From NCBI GenBank assembly GCA_903917705.1, contig CAIXBQ010000148.1, positions 1 to 64,000 of the forward strand: 64,000 nucleotides of DNA. Direction: 5' to 3'. The notes beneath the pieces were generated by a model, which was not told the DNA's origin, made no database searches, and saw only the letters and a list, made by a program, of their open reading frames with translations. Positions within the stretch are counted from its first letter, which is position 1. The number at the start of each line of letters is the position of its first letter. Of the stretch, positions 1 through 9,648 are shown in pieces. Source of the stretch: an uncultured Verrucomicrobia subdivision 3 bacterium. Lineage in GTDB: Bacteria > Verrucomicrobiota > Verrucomicrobiia > Limisphaerales > UBA11358. Both the position numbers and the translations under genes were made by a program.

Positions 1-788
1 GCAACGTGTCCAAAGAAATCTCGTCTTTGCCTTCACCCGCAAGGTGAACCGATACCAGCGATGCAAATGTGCTCATCACCCCCAATTTTATTCACACTTT
101 CACCCTTTGACCACCACTTCAATTGCGGACATTAGGTTCATGGTTTGTAATTTTCCTTTGAAGGATTGTTCCAGTCCTTTGATGGTTTGTAGTTTTCCTT
201 TGAAGGATTGCTCCAATCCTTTGATGGTTTGGAATGTTCCTTTGATGGTTTATTCCAATCCGGTGATGTCAAACGGGGTTCCCGCGCCGTTTTGACTGGT
301 TGAATCGGGGTTAAATCGGGTCGGCGGGCGGTAAAATCCCAAACCGATGCAGAAATGACGATTTATTTTTCACCATAGGAAATGTGGACTGACCGGGCAA
401 CCCCAATATCGGGGTAGCGCTGCCACTCCGCTCAATCATTCCCAAAATAGTCGCCGCCTGCCGAGACCGGCTCGCGGGGACGCTGTCCGTGCCGGGTGGG
501 CCACCTTCCAACATGACGGCCCGTGCCAGGCGCGGCACGGTGGCCGTCTGCAAAGACCTCACCCAAATGTGGTATTGACGTTTGGCTTGTAAAGACGGGC
601 GGTTGATGAGGGTGGCGGGCGGGGGGCGGCGACGGGTTTTTCCGGCACTTTAAAAATCTCCTGTAAAAAAGCGGTTTCCTAATGGTTCGGACACTGCATT
701 TTTTTGAAAACATTTATTGCACATGAAACGATTTCGAGTAGAAAATAGATGAACGCGGGCTTATCCCTGCCTGCGTTCCCAAAAAACA
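1..788. other. Leader region before gltB, no supported gene
   Basis: Apart from the 21-bp tandem repeat at 141-266, I see no credible gene here. Short open frames exist on both strands, but none has a recognisable start context, a family signature or a plausible composition. The stretch from about 300 to 720 is GC-rich with proline- and arginine-rich readings typical of chance frames. The promoter of gltB should lie in the last 100 bases, which turn AT-rich (about 700-790). No clear -35/-10 pair or riboswitch was recognised. Confidence 0.5.
141..266 (+). repeat. Six tandem 21-bp units (alternating 42-bp pattern)
   Basis: Six consecutive 21-bp units start at 141, 162, 183, 204, 225 and 246. 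Units 1, 3 and 5 begin TGGTTTG and units 2 and 4 begin AGGATTG. Units 1-5 end CCTTTGA and the last ends CCGGTGA. The true period is therefore 42 bp made of two related halves. Because 21 is a multiple of three, the array can be read as heptads (MVCNFPL, KDCSSPL and so on) in a short frame starting at a GTG at 44, but nothing else supports that as a protein. I treat it as an intergenic minisatellite. Confidence 0.85.
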
Positions 789-3700
789 ATGCCGAAAGCT
801 AATGTGAACACTCGCGCACCGATGGGTGCGCCGCCGAAACAAGGCCTGTATGATCCGCAGTTTGAGCACGACTCCTGCGGGGTGGGTTTCGTCGTGAACA
901 TGAAGGGCCAGAAATCCCACCAGCTGGTGACGGATGCGCTGCAGATTCTCACGAACCTGGACCATCGCGGGGCGGTGGGCAGCGAAACCAACACCGGCGA
1001 CGGCGCGGGCATCCTGATGCAGACGCCGCACGAGTTTTTTGCGAAGGTGGCGGGGTCGCTGGGGTTTGAGCTGCCGGCGTTCGGCCAGTATGCGGTGGGC
1101 ATGCTGTTCATGCCGCCGACGGCGGCGGAGCGCGATGCGGTGAAGGCGGAGCTGGCCCGGATCATCGCGGAGGAGGGTCAGCTGCTGCTGGGCTGGCGCG
1201 ACATCCCCACGGACAATTCGTCGCTGGGCGACACGGCGCGGGCGGGCGAGCCGTTCATGATGCAGGTGTTCATCGGCCGCAATCCGAATTTGAAGGACGC
1301 GCTGGCGTTCGAGCGGAAGCTGTATGTGGTGCGCAAGGTGGCGGAGCAGCGCATCCGCTACGGCAACACGATCGCGGGCGGCGCGTGGTTCTACGTGTCG
1401 AGCCTGTCCTACAAGACGGTCATCTACAAGGGCATGCTGATGCCGGAGCAGGTGGCGAAGTATTTCCCGGATCTGCGCAACCCGGACATGGTCACGGCGC
1501 TGGCGCTGGTGCATTCGCGGTTTGCCACGAACACGTTTCCGAGCTGGTACCGGTCGCATCCGTACCGCTACATCGCGCATAACGGCGAGATCAACACGCT
1601 GCGCGGGAACATCAACTGGATGCATTCGGGCCAGATGAATTTCCGGTCGGAGCTGTTCGGCGACGACATCAAGAAGCTGATCCCGGTGATCAACAGCGAC
1701 GGCAGCGATTCGGCGATGTTCGACAACTGCGTGGAGCTGCTGGTGATGGCGGGCCGCTCGCTGCCGCATGCGATGATGATGATGATCCCCGAGCCGTGGG
1801 AGAATCACGAGAGCATGTCGGCGGAGCTGAAGGCGTTTTACAATTATCACGCGTGCCTGATGGAGCCGTGGGACGGCCCGGCGTCCATCGCGTTCACGGA
1901 CGGCAAGCGCATCGGCGCGTGCCTGGACCGCAACGGTCTCCGGCCCTCGCGCTTTTATGTGACGAAGGATGATCTGGTGATCATGGCGTCGGAGGCGGGG
2001 GTGCTGGACATCGCGCCGGAACGGATCGCGAGCAAGGGCCGGCTGCGCCCGGGCCGCATCTTCCTGGTGGACACGGAGCAGGGGCGGATCGTGTCCGACC
2101 GCGAATTGAAGGATGAATGCGCCAAGGCGCATCCGTATCAGCAATGGCTGAAGGAGCATCACGTTTTGCTGGAGGATTTGCCGGAGGTGAATCATCAGGC
2201 GGACATCCCGCATGAAACGGTGTTGCAGCGGCAGCAGGCGTTCGGCTACACGTTCGAGGACCTGCGCTTCATCGTCGGGCCGATGGCCAAGGACGGCGTG
2301 CAGCCGCTGGGCTCGATGGGCACGGACACGCCGCTGGCGGTGCTGTCGAACCGGCCGCAGCTGCTCTACAATTATTTCAAACAGCTTTTCGCGCAGGTGA
2401 CGAACCCGCCAATCGACCCGATCCGCGAGGAGATTGTCACCTCGACGGAGACGATGGTCGGCTCGCGCGGCAGCCTGCTCAACCCGACGCCGCAAAGCTG
2501 CGCGCTGATCCGGCTGAAGGAGCCGATCATCAACAACGAGGAGCTGGAGAAACTCCGGCACGTGAAGCGCGGCGCGTTCAAGGCGGTCACGCTGCCCATT
2601 TTGTTCCCGGTGGCGGAAAGCGTGATCGGGCTGGAGATCGCGATTGATAAATTGTTCGCCGAGGCGGACCGCGCGATTGCGGACGGGGCGAACATCCTGA
2701 TTCTTTCGGACCGCGGCATCTGCCAGGAGAAGGCGCCCATTCCGGCGCTGCTGGCGATTTCCGGCCTGAACCATCATTTGATCCGCTCCGGCACGCGCTC
2801 CAAGGTGGGCCTGGTGCTGGAATCCGGCGAGCCGCGCGAGGTGCATCATTTCGCGCTGCTCATCGGCTACGGCTGCAGCGCGATCAATCCTTACCTGGCC
2901 TACGAGACGATTGAGGATCTCATCCGGCAGGGGCTGCTGACGGGCGTTGATTACAAGACGGCGGTGAAGAAGTTCAACAAGGCCGCGGTCAAGGGCGTGG
3001 TCAAGACGATGGCCAAGATGGGCATCTCGGCCATCCAAAGCTATCGCGGGGCGCAGATCTTTGAGGCGGTCGGCCTCAACAGCGCGTTTGTGGACCGGTA
3101 TTTCCGGTGGACGCCGTCGCGCATCGAAGGCGTCGGGCTGAATGTGGTGGCCGAGGAAACCCTCCAGCGCCATCGCCATGCCTTCCCCTCGGCGCAGATG
3201 GAACATGAGCTGGAACCCGGCGGCCAGTATCAGTGGCGCGACAACGGGGAATATCACATGTTCAACCCGCAGACGATCCACAAGCTCCAGACGGCCTGCC
3301 GCCTGAACAGCGACAAGATTTACCGCGAATATGCGGAGCTGATCAACAATCAGGCGAAGAACCTCTGCACGCTGCGCGGCCTGCTCGAATTCAAATGGGC
3401 GGCCAAGCCGCTGCCCATCGAGGAGGTCGAGTCGGTTGAGGACATCGTCAAGCGCTTCAAGACGGGCGCGATGAGCTACGGCTCCATCAGCCAGGAGGCG
3501 CACGAATCGCTCGCCATCGCCATGAACCGCCTCGGCGGCAAATCCAACACCGGCGAAGGCGGCGAGGATGCCGAGCGCTACACGTGGACGAACGAAAAGG
3601 GCGACTCGAAAAACTCCGCGATCAAGCAGGTGGCTTCCGGCCGCTTCGGCGTGACGAGCCATTACCTCGTCAATGCGAAGGAACTGCAGATCAAGATGGC

Positions 3701-5399
3701 GCAGGGCGCGAAGCCCGGCGAAGGCGGCGAATTACCCGGCAAAAAGGTTTATCCATGGGTGGCGAAAACCCGCGGGACGACGGCCGGCGTGGGCCTCATT
3801 TCCCCGCCGCCGCACCATGACATTTATTCCATCGAGGATCTGGCGGAATTGATCCACGACTTGAAGAACGCGAACCGCTACGCGCGCATCAGCGTGAAGC
3901 TGGTCTCCGAAATCGGCGTGGGCACCATCGCCGCGGGCGTCGCCAAGGCGCATGCGGATGTGGTGTTGATCTCCGGCCATGACGGCGGCACCGGCGCATC
4001 GCCGCTGTCGTCCATCAAGCACGCCGGCGCGCCGTGGGAGCTGGGCCTGGCGGAAACGCACCAGACCCTGCTGCTGAACAATCTGCGCAGCCGCATATAT
4101 GTCGAGACGGACGGCCAGTTGAAAACCGGTCGCGACGTGGCGGTGGCCGCATTGCTCGGCGCGGAGGAATTCGGCTTTGCCACCGCGCCGCTCGTGGTGC
4201 TCGGCTGCATCATGATGCGCGTCTGCCATCTGAACACCTGTCCCGTCGGCGTCGCCACGCAGGATCCGAAGCTGCGCGCCCGCTTCACCGGCAACCCGGA
4301 CCACATCGTCAATTTCATGCGCTTCATTGCGACGGAATTGCGCGAGATCATGGCCAAGCTCGGTTTCCGGACGCTGGAGGAAATGGTCGGCCGCACCGAC
4401 AAGCTGGTGCCGTGGAAGGCCATTGAACATTGGAAGGCGCGCGGCCTGGACCTCACGCCGATCCTGCACCGGCCCGATGTCGGGCCGGAAGTCGGACGGT
4501 TCCGGCAGCAGGCGCAGGACCATGGCATCGACAAATCGCTCGACGCCACCGTGCTGCTCAAGCTCTGCGCGCCGGCCATCGAACGCGGCGAAAAAGTCGT
4601 CGCGGTCCTGCCCGTGCGCAACGTGAACCGCGTCGTCGGCACCATCGTCGGCAGCGAAGTCACGCGGCAATGGGGCGTCGCGGGCCTGCCCGAGGACACC
4701 ATTGAACTGAACTTCACCGGCAGCGCCGGCCAGAGCTTCGGCGCATTCGTGCCGAGCGGCATGAAACTCGAGCTCGAGGGCGACGCGAACGATTATTTCG
4801 GCAAGGGTTTGAGCGGCGGCAAGCTGATTGTCTATCCGCCCAAGGGCTCCACCTTCGTCGCGGAGGAAAACATCATCATCGGCAACGTGGCGCTTTACGG
4901 CGCGACCGCCGGCGAAATCTTTGTGCGCGGCATGGCGGGCGAACGCTTTGCCGTTCGCAACTCCGGCGTCAACGCGGTCGTGGAGGCCGTGGGCGATCAT
5001 GGCTGCGAATACATGACCGGCGGGCGCGTGGTGATCCTGGGCAAGACCGGCCGCAATTTCGCGGCGGGCATGAGCGGCGGCGTGGCGTATGTGCTGGATG
5101 AGGCGGGGGACTTTGCGACGCGCTGCAACATGGAACTCGTCGCGCTGGAAAAGCTCACCGACCCGGACGAAACCGAGGAGGTCTGGAAATTGATCCAGCG
5201 CCACCATGCCTACACGCGCAGCGACCGGGCGGCGAAGATTCTCGCGGACTGGAAGAATTTCCTCCCGAAATTCGTGAAGGTGCTGCCGCAGGACTACGCC
5301 CGCGTGCTGGCCTCGCTCAAGCGGGTGCAGTCGCAGGGCCTGAGCGGGGACGACGCCATCATGGCCGCATTCGAGGAAAATGTCAAAGGCGGCCACTGA
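789..5399 (+). CDS. gltB: Glutamate synthase, large subunit
   Basis: This 1536-residue protein hydrolyses glutamine and transfers the ammonia to 2-oxoglutarate to make glutamate in the cytoplasm. The class II amidotransferase nucleophile is Cys30 in DSCGVGF, so a short propeptide would be removed, as is usual for the family. The order is amidotransferase (about 30-430), central domain (about 490-770), FMN-binding synthase domain (about 860-1220) and the C-terminal GxGxG beta-helix domain (about 1290-1480). The [3Fe-4S] cysteines are Cys1140, Cys1146 and Cys1151 in [15 protein letters not shown]. Length matches bacterial GltB. gltD follows after 32 bases, so an operon and an NADPH-type two-subunit enzyme are likely. 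Confidence 0.97.
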   Translation: MPKANVNTRAPMGAPPKQGLYDPQFEHDSCGVGFVVNMKGQKSHQLVTDALQILTNLDHRGAVGSETNTGDGAGILMQTPHEFFAKVAGSLGFELPAFGQYAVGMLFMPPTAAERDAVKAELARIIAEEGQLLLGWRDIPTDNSSLGDTARAGEPFMMQVFIGRNPNLKDALAFERKLYVVRKVAEQRIRYGNTIAGGAWFYVSSLSYKTVIYKGMLMPEQVAKYFPDLRNPDMVTALALVHSRFATNTFPSWYRSHPYRYIAHNGEINTLRGNINWMHSGQMNFRSELFGDDIKKLIPVINSDGSDSAMFDNCVELLVMAGRSLPHAMMMMIPEPWENHESMSAELKAFYNYHACLMEPWDGPASIAFTDGKRIGACLDRNGLRPSRFYVTKDDLVIMASEAGVLDIAPERIASKGRLRPGRIFLVDTEQGRIVSDRELKDECAKAHPYQQWLKEHHVLLEDLPEVNHQADIPHETVLQRQQAFGYTFEDLRFIVGPMAKDGVQPLGSMGTDTPLAVLSNRPQLLYNYFKQLFAQVTNPPIDPIREEIVTSTETMVGSRGSLLNPTPQSCALIRLKEPIINNEELEKLRHVKRGAFKAVTLPILFPVAESVIGLEIAIDKLFAEADRAIADGANILILSDRGICQEKAPIPALLAISGLNHHLIRSGTRSKVGLVLESGEPREVHHFALLIGYGCSAINPYLAYETIEDLIRQGLLTGVDYKTAVKKFNKAAVKGVVKTMAKMGISAIQSYRGAQIFEAVGLNSAFVDRYFRWTPSRIEGVGLNVVAEETLQRHRHAFPSAQMEHELEPGGQYQWRDNGEYHMFNPQTIHKLQTACRLNSDKIYREYAELINNQAKNLCTLRGLLEFKWAAKPLPIEEVESVEDIVKRFKTGAMSYGSISQEAHESLAIAMNRLGGKSNTGEGGEDAERYTWTNEKGDSKNSAIKQVASGRFGVTSHYLVNAKELQIKMAQGAKPGEGGELPGKKVYPWVAKTRGTTAGVGLISPPPHHDIYSIEDLAELIHDLKNANRYARISVKLVSEIGVGTIAAGVAKAHADVVLISGHDGGTGASPLSSIKHAGAPWELGLAETHQTLLLNNLRSRIYVETDGQLKTGRDVAVAALLGAEEFGFATAPLVVLGCIMMRVCHLNTCPVGVATQDPKLRARFTGNPDHIVNFMRFIATELREIMAKLGFRTLEEMVGRTDKLVPWKAIEHWKARGLDLTPILHRPDVGPEVGRFRQQAQDHGIDKSLDATVLLKLCAPAIERGEKVVAVLPVRNVNRVVGTIVGSEVTRQWGVAGLPEDTIELNFTGSAGQSFGAFVPSGMKLELEGDANDYFGKGLSGGKLIVYPPKGSTFVAEENIIIGNVALYGATAGEIFVRGMAGERFAVRNSGVNAVVEAVGDHGCEYMTGGRVVILGKTGRNFAAGMSGGVAYVLDEAGDFATRCNMELVALEKLTDPDETEEVWKLIQRHHAYTRSDRAAKILADWKNFLPKFVKVLPQDYARVLASLKRVQSQGLSGDDAIMAAFEENVKGGH

Positions 5400-5431
5400 T
5401 CGAAACAACTTAATCCTAACCAAACAAGACG

Positions 5432-6916
5432 ATGGGAAAGCCAACCGGATTTTTAGAGTTCCAACGCGAATTGCCCAAGGACCGCGCGCCGCTCGAACGC
5501 GTCGCTGACTGGAAGGAGTTCCACCTCCACCTGCCCGCCGCCGACCTGAAGAAGCAGGGCGCCCGCTGCATGGACTGCGGCACGCCGTTCTGCCACACTG
5601 GCCAGCTGGTCAGCGGCATGGCCAGCGGCTGCCCGATCCACAATCTCATTCCCGAATGGAATGACCTGGTCTATCGCGGCCTCTGGCGCGAGGCCCTTGA
5701 CCGCCTGCACAAGACGAATAACTTCCCGGACTTCACCGGCCGTGTTTGTCCCGCGCCGTGCGAAGGCTCCTGCGTGCTCGGCATCAACGATCCGCCGGTC
5801 ACCATCAAGAACATTGAGGTCAGCATCATTGACCACGGCTGGGCCAACGGCTGGGTCGCGCCCATGATCCCGAAGACGCGCACCGGCAAAAAGGTGGCCG
5901 TGGTCGGATCCGGTCCGGCGGGGCTTTCCGCCGCCGCGCAGATGAACAAGGCCGGCCACTCGGTCACGGTGTTTGAACGCGCCGACCGTCCGGGCGGCCT
6001 GCTCATGTATGGCATCCCCAACATGAAGCTTGACAAGAACGAAGTCGTCCTGCGCCGCATCAAATTGCTGGAGGCGGAAGGCATCCAGTTCGTCTGCAAC
6101 ACCGAGATCGGCAAGAATTATCCGGCAGAAAAACTGCAGAAAGAATTCGACGCCGTCATCCTCGCCACCGGCGCCACCCAGCCGCGCGATCTGCCGATTG
6201 AGGGACGGCCGTTGAAGGGGATTCATTTCGCGATGGAGTTTTTGACCGCCAACACCCGGAACCTGCTCGACGGCGCCAAGCCCGGCACGCAGATTTCCGC
6301 GGCGGGCAAGGACGTCGTGGTCATCGGTGGCGGCGACACCGGGACGGACTGCGTGGGCACTTCCATCCGCCACGGCTGCAAGGGCGTGGTGCAGGTGGAG
6401 ATTTTGCCGCAGCCGCCGCTCGAACGCGCCAAGGATAATCCTTGGCCCGAATGGCCCAAGACGCTCAAGATGGATTACGGCCAGGAAGAGGCCGCCGCGA
6501 AATTCGGCGCCGACCCGCGCATCTATCTGACGACGGCGACGAAATTTGAAGGCGATGCGAACGGCCAGGTGAAGGCGGTGCACACCGTCCAGGTGAAATG
6601 GCAGAAGAACGACAAGGGCCAGTTCATCCCGAAGAATGTTCCCGGCACGGAAAAAGTCCTGTCAGCGCAGCTCGTGTTGCTGGCGATGGGTTTCCTCGGG
6701 CCGGAGCAGCCGCTCCTTGAAGCCCTCAAGATCGAGCGCGACCCGCGTTCCAACGCCCGGGCTGACTTTGAGAAATACACCACCAATCTCAAGGGCGTCT
6801 TCGCTTGTGGCGACTGCCGGCGCGGCCAGAGCCTCGTCGTGTGGGCGTTCAACGAGGGCCGGGGCGCCGCGCGCGAGTGCGATCGCTTTCTGATGGGCCA
6901 CACCGAACTGCCCTGA
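5432..6916 (+). CDS. gltD: Glutamate synthase, small subunit
   Basis: This 494-residue flavoprotein oxidises NAD(P)H and passes electrons to GltB. N-terminal cysteines for the two [4Fe-4S] clusters are visible: CMDCGTPFC (Cys46, 49, 54) with Cys67, and Cys106, 110 and 114 in [10 protein letters not shown] first dinucleotide fold ([14 protein letters not shown], about 154) binds FAD and a second ([13 protein letters not shown], about 294) binds NADPH. The length is normal. It lies 32 bases after gltB on the same strand, with no terminator between them, so the two subunits are almost certainly co-transcribed. Confidence 0.97.
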   Translation: MGKPTGFLEFQRELPKDRAPLERVADWKEFHLHLPAADLKKQGARCMDCGTPFCHTGQLVSGMASGCPIHNLIPEWNDLVYRGLWREALDRLHKTNNFPDFTGRVCPAPCEGSCVLGINDPPVTIKNIEVSIIDHGWANGWVAPMIPKTRTGKKVAVVGSGPAGLSAAAQMNKAGHSVTVFERADRPGGLLMYGIPNMKLDKNEVVLRRIKLLEAEGIQFVCNTEIGKNYPAEKLQKEFDAVILATGATQPRDLPIEGRPLKGIHFAMEFLTANTRNLLDGAKPGTQISAAGKDVVVIGGGDTGTDCVGTSIRHGCKGVVQVEILPQPPLERAKDNPWPEWPKTLKMDYGQEEAAAKFGADPRIYLTTATKFEGDANGQVKAVHTVQVKWQKNDKGQFIPKNVPGTEKVLSAQLVLLAMGFLGPEQPLLEALKIERDPRSNARADFEKYTTNLKGVFACGDCRRGQSLVVWAFNEGRGAARECDRFLMGHTELP

Positions 6917-6937
6917 TATCTTCGGCTCCGCCGGAAT

Positions 6938-7309
6938 ATGCTGCAACCACTCGCCATTGTTTTCTACGAACGGCTCATGCCGGGCAGCCAACTCGTGAAC
7001 CGGTTGCAGGACTTGAACTACCGCGTTCTCGCGCTCAACAATCCCGCCCTGCTTCATGCCACGGTGCGGCGCGAAATGCCGCTGCTCCTGTTCGCCGACC
7101 TGGCGGCGCGCGGCGATGTTTGCGGGGCCATTGAACGAATCAAGGCTGATGCCGCCACCAGCCATCTGCCGGTCATCGCGTTCGCGCCGGATCAAGACGC
7201 CGCATTGCTCGAGGCCGCCCGGAAAGCCGGGGCCAGTCTGACGGTTGGCGAAAGCGCGCTGTCGGGTCATCTGGACCCGTTACTGGAACAGGCCTTGCGC
7301 GTGGATTGA
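6938..7309 (+). CDS. Receiver-like (CheY-fold) hypothetical protein
   Basis: A 123-residue protein beginning 21 bases after gltD, in the same direction. The pattern of alternating hydrophobic strands and helices (LLLFADLAARGD near 50, HLPVIAFAP near 77, AGASLTVGESAL near 97) resembles a response-regulator receiver domain. The acidic pair and the conserved lysine of active receivers are not convincing, so this may be a degenerate receiver. No output domain is present. Proximity to gltBD might mean co-transcription, but no function in nitrogen metabolism can be read from the sequence. Confidence 0.55.
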   Translation: MLQPLAIVFYERLMPGSQLVNRLQDLNYRVLALNNPALLHATVRREMPLLLFADLAARGDVCGAIERIKADAATSHLPVIAFAPDQDAALLEAARKAGASLTVGESALSGHLDPLLEQALRVD

Positions 7310-7341
7310 CCCGGTTGGTTGCGGGCTCTAGGCTGAACCAA

Positions 7342-7602
7342 ATGGCAAACGCCAAAAAACCAAAACGCAAGGCCACGCTGCTCGGCGTCGGTCTGGATTC
7401 CGACGGGCACAAGCGCATCACCACCGGGCCGAACTTTGCCCTAGTCGGTGGCACGCAGGAAACCCACGAGGTGATGACCGAAAAGGCCATAAAGATAAAC
7501 GAGAAACTCAAGGCACGCGGCAAACGGCTCGAAACAGTCAGCCATGAGGAATTCGACGACATTGCCCATGAGGTCGGTCTGAAGAAATTTCCTGCCAAAT
7601 GA
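7342..7602 (+). CDS. Small conserved hypothetical protein
   Basis: An 86-residue basic protein starting MANAKKPKRKATLLGVGLD. I chose the ATG at 7342 because the residues before it (V-A-G-S-R-L-N-Q) read like leader sequence and the following lysine-rich start looks natural. The body contains GHKRITTGPNFALVGGT and a helical C-terminal half with EEFDDIAHEVGL. It resembles small proteins of unknown function in Verrucomicrobiota, but I cannot name a family. Its stop overlaps the next start (ATGA), suggesting translational coupling. Confidence 0.6.
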   Translation: MANAKKPKRKATLLGVGLDSDGHKRITTGPNFALVGGTQETHEVMTEKAIKINEKLKARGKRLETVSHEEFDDIAHEVGLKKFPAK

Positions 7603-8303
7603 GCCGGGGGCTCAAGGTAGTCGTGGTTTGGATGGGCGTGCTGGCGTGTTTGTCTTGCCAGTCGGCGCAAAACAGTTCCCCGGCGGATTGGCCGCCTTCA
7701 CCGTTTTCATTGCCGGCCTCCACGGTGCCACAGTCAGCCTGGTATTCCCGCGATGCGGGCAGGGCGCTGGAACTTCACGCGGCCACGACCAACGTGGCGG
7801 CCAAACAGTTGCTGGCCGACATCCGGGACATGAAACAGAAACTGGCCGCGGTGGAGGCGGACGCCTGGCAAAAAGATCCAATGCTCCTGACGTGCGACCG
7901 GTTCATTGAGAAGACGCATGACTGGGTCATGGCGAAGCACCACCCCGAGATGGAAGCGGAAGCTAAATTTCTTTATTCCACCAATCCGGTCGTAGCCGGG
8001 CAGCTTCGCAAATTGGAGAATGATCTGTCGCACCTGATCAACTTGATGCTTTTGAAAGAGCTTGGCGACAACACCAATTTTACGCCCCTGATCCAATCCA
8101 CGTTCGACAACCTGGACTTGATTCGCAAAGGGAACACCAATTCCGTGGCACAACCGGAACTGCAATCTTTTCCCTACTGGCAGTGTGATCGCATGATTGG
8201 TTATCGCCAGACCAACGCTCCGTCGCTGACCAATGCGTTCGCAGTGATTCGGCTGGAGTTCGTAATTTGTCTTCGCTGCGACGAGTTATGTTGGATTCGA
8301 TGA
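7599..8303 (+). CDS. Putative lipoprotein, C-terminus probably chimeric
   Basis: A 234-residue product with a hydrophobic N-terminus ending in a lipobox (VLAC, Cys17), so probably a membrane-anchored lipoprotein. The middle is helical and charged (DIRDMKQKLAAVEADAW; LRKLENDLSHLINLMLLKELG). No family is recognised. The last 20 or so residues (VIRLEFVICLRCDELCWIR) are cysteine-rich and unlike the rest. They overlap, in another frame, the remnant of a leucine-rich-repeat gene. The natural 3' end may therefore have been lost near 8240 and replaced by read-through into foreign sequence. Confidence 0.5.
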   Translation: MSRGLKVVVVWMGVLACLSCQSAQNSSPADWPPSPFSLPASTVPQSAWYSRDAGRALELHAATTNVAAKQLLADIRDMKQKLAAVEADAWQKDPMLLTCDRFIEKTHDWVMAKHHPEMEAEAKFLYSTNPVVAGQLRKLENDLSHLINLMLLKELGDNTNFTPLIQSTFDNLDLIRKGNTNSVAQPELQSFPYWQCDRMIGYRQTNAPSLTNAFAVIRLEFVICLRCDELCWIR

Positions 8304-8530
8304 AAGGATTGAAGGACTTGTCGCCAGTTGCTGAAGCTCCAGTTCTGGAAGAATTGTTTGTCGTGGCCTCAAACCAATTTCGACCCGAAGATTTCAAGCC
8401 TTTTATCGGGCATGCACATTTGAAAGCTGCAACCATTGGTTTAGGCAGCACGCGCAAAAATGAGGAAGCGCAGAAGCTGCTCGGCTTGCCCAAATGCGGA
8501 GGCTTCAAATCCAAGTTTATTTACAACTAA
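8240..8530 (+). pseudogene. 3' remnant of a leucine-rich-repeat protein gene
   Basis: The frame read from about 8240 to the stop at 8530 gives a run that looks like the end of a leucine-rich-repeat protein: VRNLSSLRRVMLDSMKGLKDL, then LEELFVVASN and a conserved-looking tail LLGLPKCGGFKSKFIYN. There is no start codon context and no upstream repeats in this frame. The preceding lipoprotein gene runs into it out of frame. The simplest reading is a 5'-deleted gene left by recombination. It could instead be a short expressed protein from the TTG at 8267, which I think less likely. Confidence 0.5.
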
Positions 8531-8539
8531 TTTATTCCG

Positions 8540-8596
8540 ATGAAAGTCACTCTGAACTGGCTCAAACCAACCGTTGTTTTCAGTTCTGCCGCGTGA
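8540..8596 (+). pseudogene. Stub of the pheT 5' end (18 codons)
   Basis: The sequence at 8540 reads MKVTLNWLKPTVVFSSAA then stop. The first nine residues are identical to the start of PheT at 11020 (MKVTLNWLKQYVDFNW), and V and F at positions 12 and 14 also agree. Within the first 27 bases there are four differences (codons 3, 4, 5, 9), all at third positions and all synonymous. This points to a fragment of a diverged, formerly selected pheT rather than chance. The stop codon TGA overlaps a GTG start of the next gene (GTGA), so the stub might now act as a translated leader. Confidence 0.6.
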
Positions 8597-9240
8597 AGCA
8601 GTTCTTCTCCACCCTGCCCCGCAATATCCTCGGCTGTTTCCAAGGGCGGATGATTCTCTGGCACGCAGTTTTCATCGCGCTCACTTTCGTCCTCGTCCGA
8701 TCCGGGTTTGACTGGTTTTATTTCTGTTCCACCCGCAGTCCGGTGCTGCGCGACTGGATGTTTCCGTCCGCGCCGATTGGCGGGCTGGTGCCGCTCATCT
8801 TGCCGCTGACCCTAATCCTCACCGGCTTTGTCGCGATCAATGCCCGCACCGCGCTCACGGGCTGGGCCATCGGTCAGGCGGCGCTCATCGGGTCGCTGTT
8901 GTCCTCCAGCTACAAGGCGTTCACGGGTCGCGTCCATCCGGAACATTTCATCGGCGCGGACCTCAGCCATGATTTCCGGTTCGGCTGGCTGCGCGGCGGG
9001 ATGTTTTGGGGCTGGCCGTCGTCGCACACCACCATCGCCTTTGCCATGGCGGTCACGGTGTTCACACTGTACCCGAAATCCCGCTGGCTGGGCGGACTGG
9101 CCCTGCTTTACGCGGTCTATATCGGCTTGGGCGTCTCGATGACCATCCATTGGTGCTCGGATTTCGTGGCGGGAGCCATTCTCGGCACGGTCATTGGGGT
9201 GGTGGTGGGGAAATCCTTTCGGCTCCCCCAACCAGGCTGA
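8593..9240 (+). CDS. PAP2-family membrane phosphatase
   Basis: A 215-residue integral membrane protein of the PAP2/acid phosphatase superfamily, which removes phosphate from lipid or polyprenyl phosphates at the membrane surface. The three motifs are present: K108-A-F-T-G-R113, PSSH (142-145) and S182-x3-H186-x3-D190. Five to six hydrophobic segments surround them. I take the GTG at 8593 as the start; an internal ATG (MILWHAVF, residue 20) is possible. The start overlaps the stop of the pheT stub. The true substrate cannot be told from sequence; undecaprenyl pyrophosphate and phosphatidic acid are typical for the family. Confidence 0.82.
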   Translation: MKQFFSTLPRNILGCFQGRMILWHAVFIALTFVLVRSGFDWFYFCSTRSPVLRDWMFPSAPIGGLVPLILPLTLILTGFVAINARTALTGWAIGQAALIGSLLSSSYKAFTGRVHPEHFIGADLSHDFRFGWLRGGMFWGWPSSHTTIAFAMAVTVFTLYPKSRWLGGLALLYAVYIGLGVSMTIHWCSDFVAGAILGTVIGVVVGKSFRLPQPG

Positions 9241-9360
9241 ATCCCTGCCGCCGCGCCCCGATTTTGGCTGGTGCTACCGTGCCGCCCGGCCAAAGGTGGA
9301 ACTCGATTCGCTATTCCCATCGACTCCTGATAGAAAACGACAAGGTTCAACTCGTCAGCA

Positions 9361-9600
9361 CATTTTCCATCAGCGGACGCCGTTTTCCGTCAGCGGACGC
9401 CGATTTCCGTCAACGGACGCCGATTTCCAACGGAAAGCGCCGTTTTCCAGCGGAATTCGCGGATTTCCAACGGAACACGCCGATTTCCACCAGCATTCGC
9501 CGTTTTCCAACGGAACACGGCGTTTTCCAGCGGCATACGGCGATTTCCAACGGAAAACGCGGTTTTCCAGCAGAAAATGGCGATTTCCAGCGGGTCGGAT
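9361..9600 (+). repeat. Twelve tandem 20-bp units
   Basis: Twelve units of exactly 20 bases fill 9361-9600. The consensus is close to CGATTTCCAACGGAACACGC. Position 3 alternates between A and T (CGATTTCC/CGTTTTCC) and the middle is CAGCGGA, AACGGAA or AGCGGAA. Because 20 is not a multiple of three, each frame sees a 20-residue period, and long frames stay open on both strands. These apparent proteins (GDFQRKTRFSSRKW-like) are artefacts of the repeat. The array sits between the convergent PAP2 and acyltransferase genes. Bases 9241-9360 hold nothing I recognise. Confidence 0.9.
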
Positions 9601-9648
9601 TGTTCGGCAGCGCCCCAAAGACCGGCTTCGACGTTGATAGTCAACTTC

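Noticed and set aside
44-295. An 83-codon protein with heptad-like repeats
   Set aside because: GTG start without a ribosome site. Its second half is the 21-bp array and the first half has no family match.
714-3662. A 982-codon open frame opposite gltB on the minus strand
   Set aside because: It reads through gltB antisense in a high-GC region, is arginine- and histidine-rich and matches no family. gltB is certain here. Similar long antisense frames at 3732-5444, 30054-31577, 46104-47858 and 57057-59171 were set aside for the same reason.
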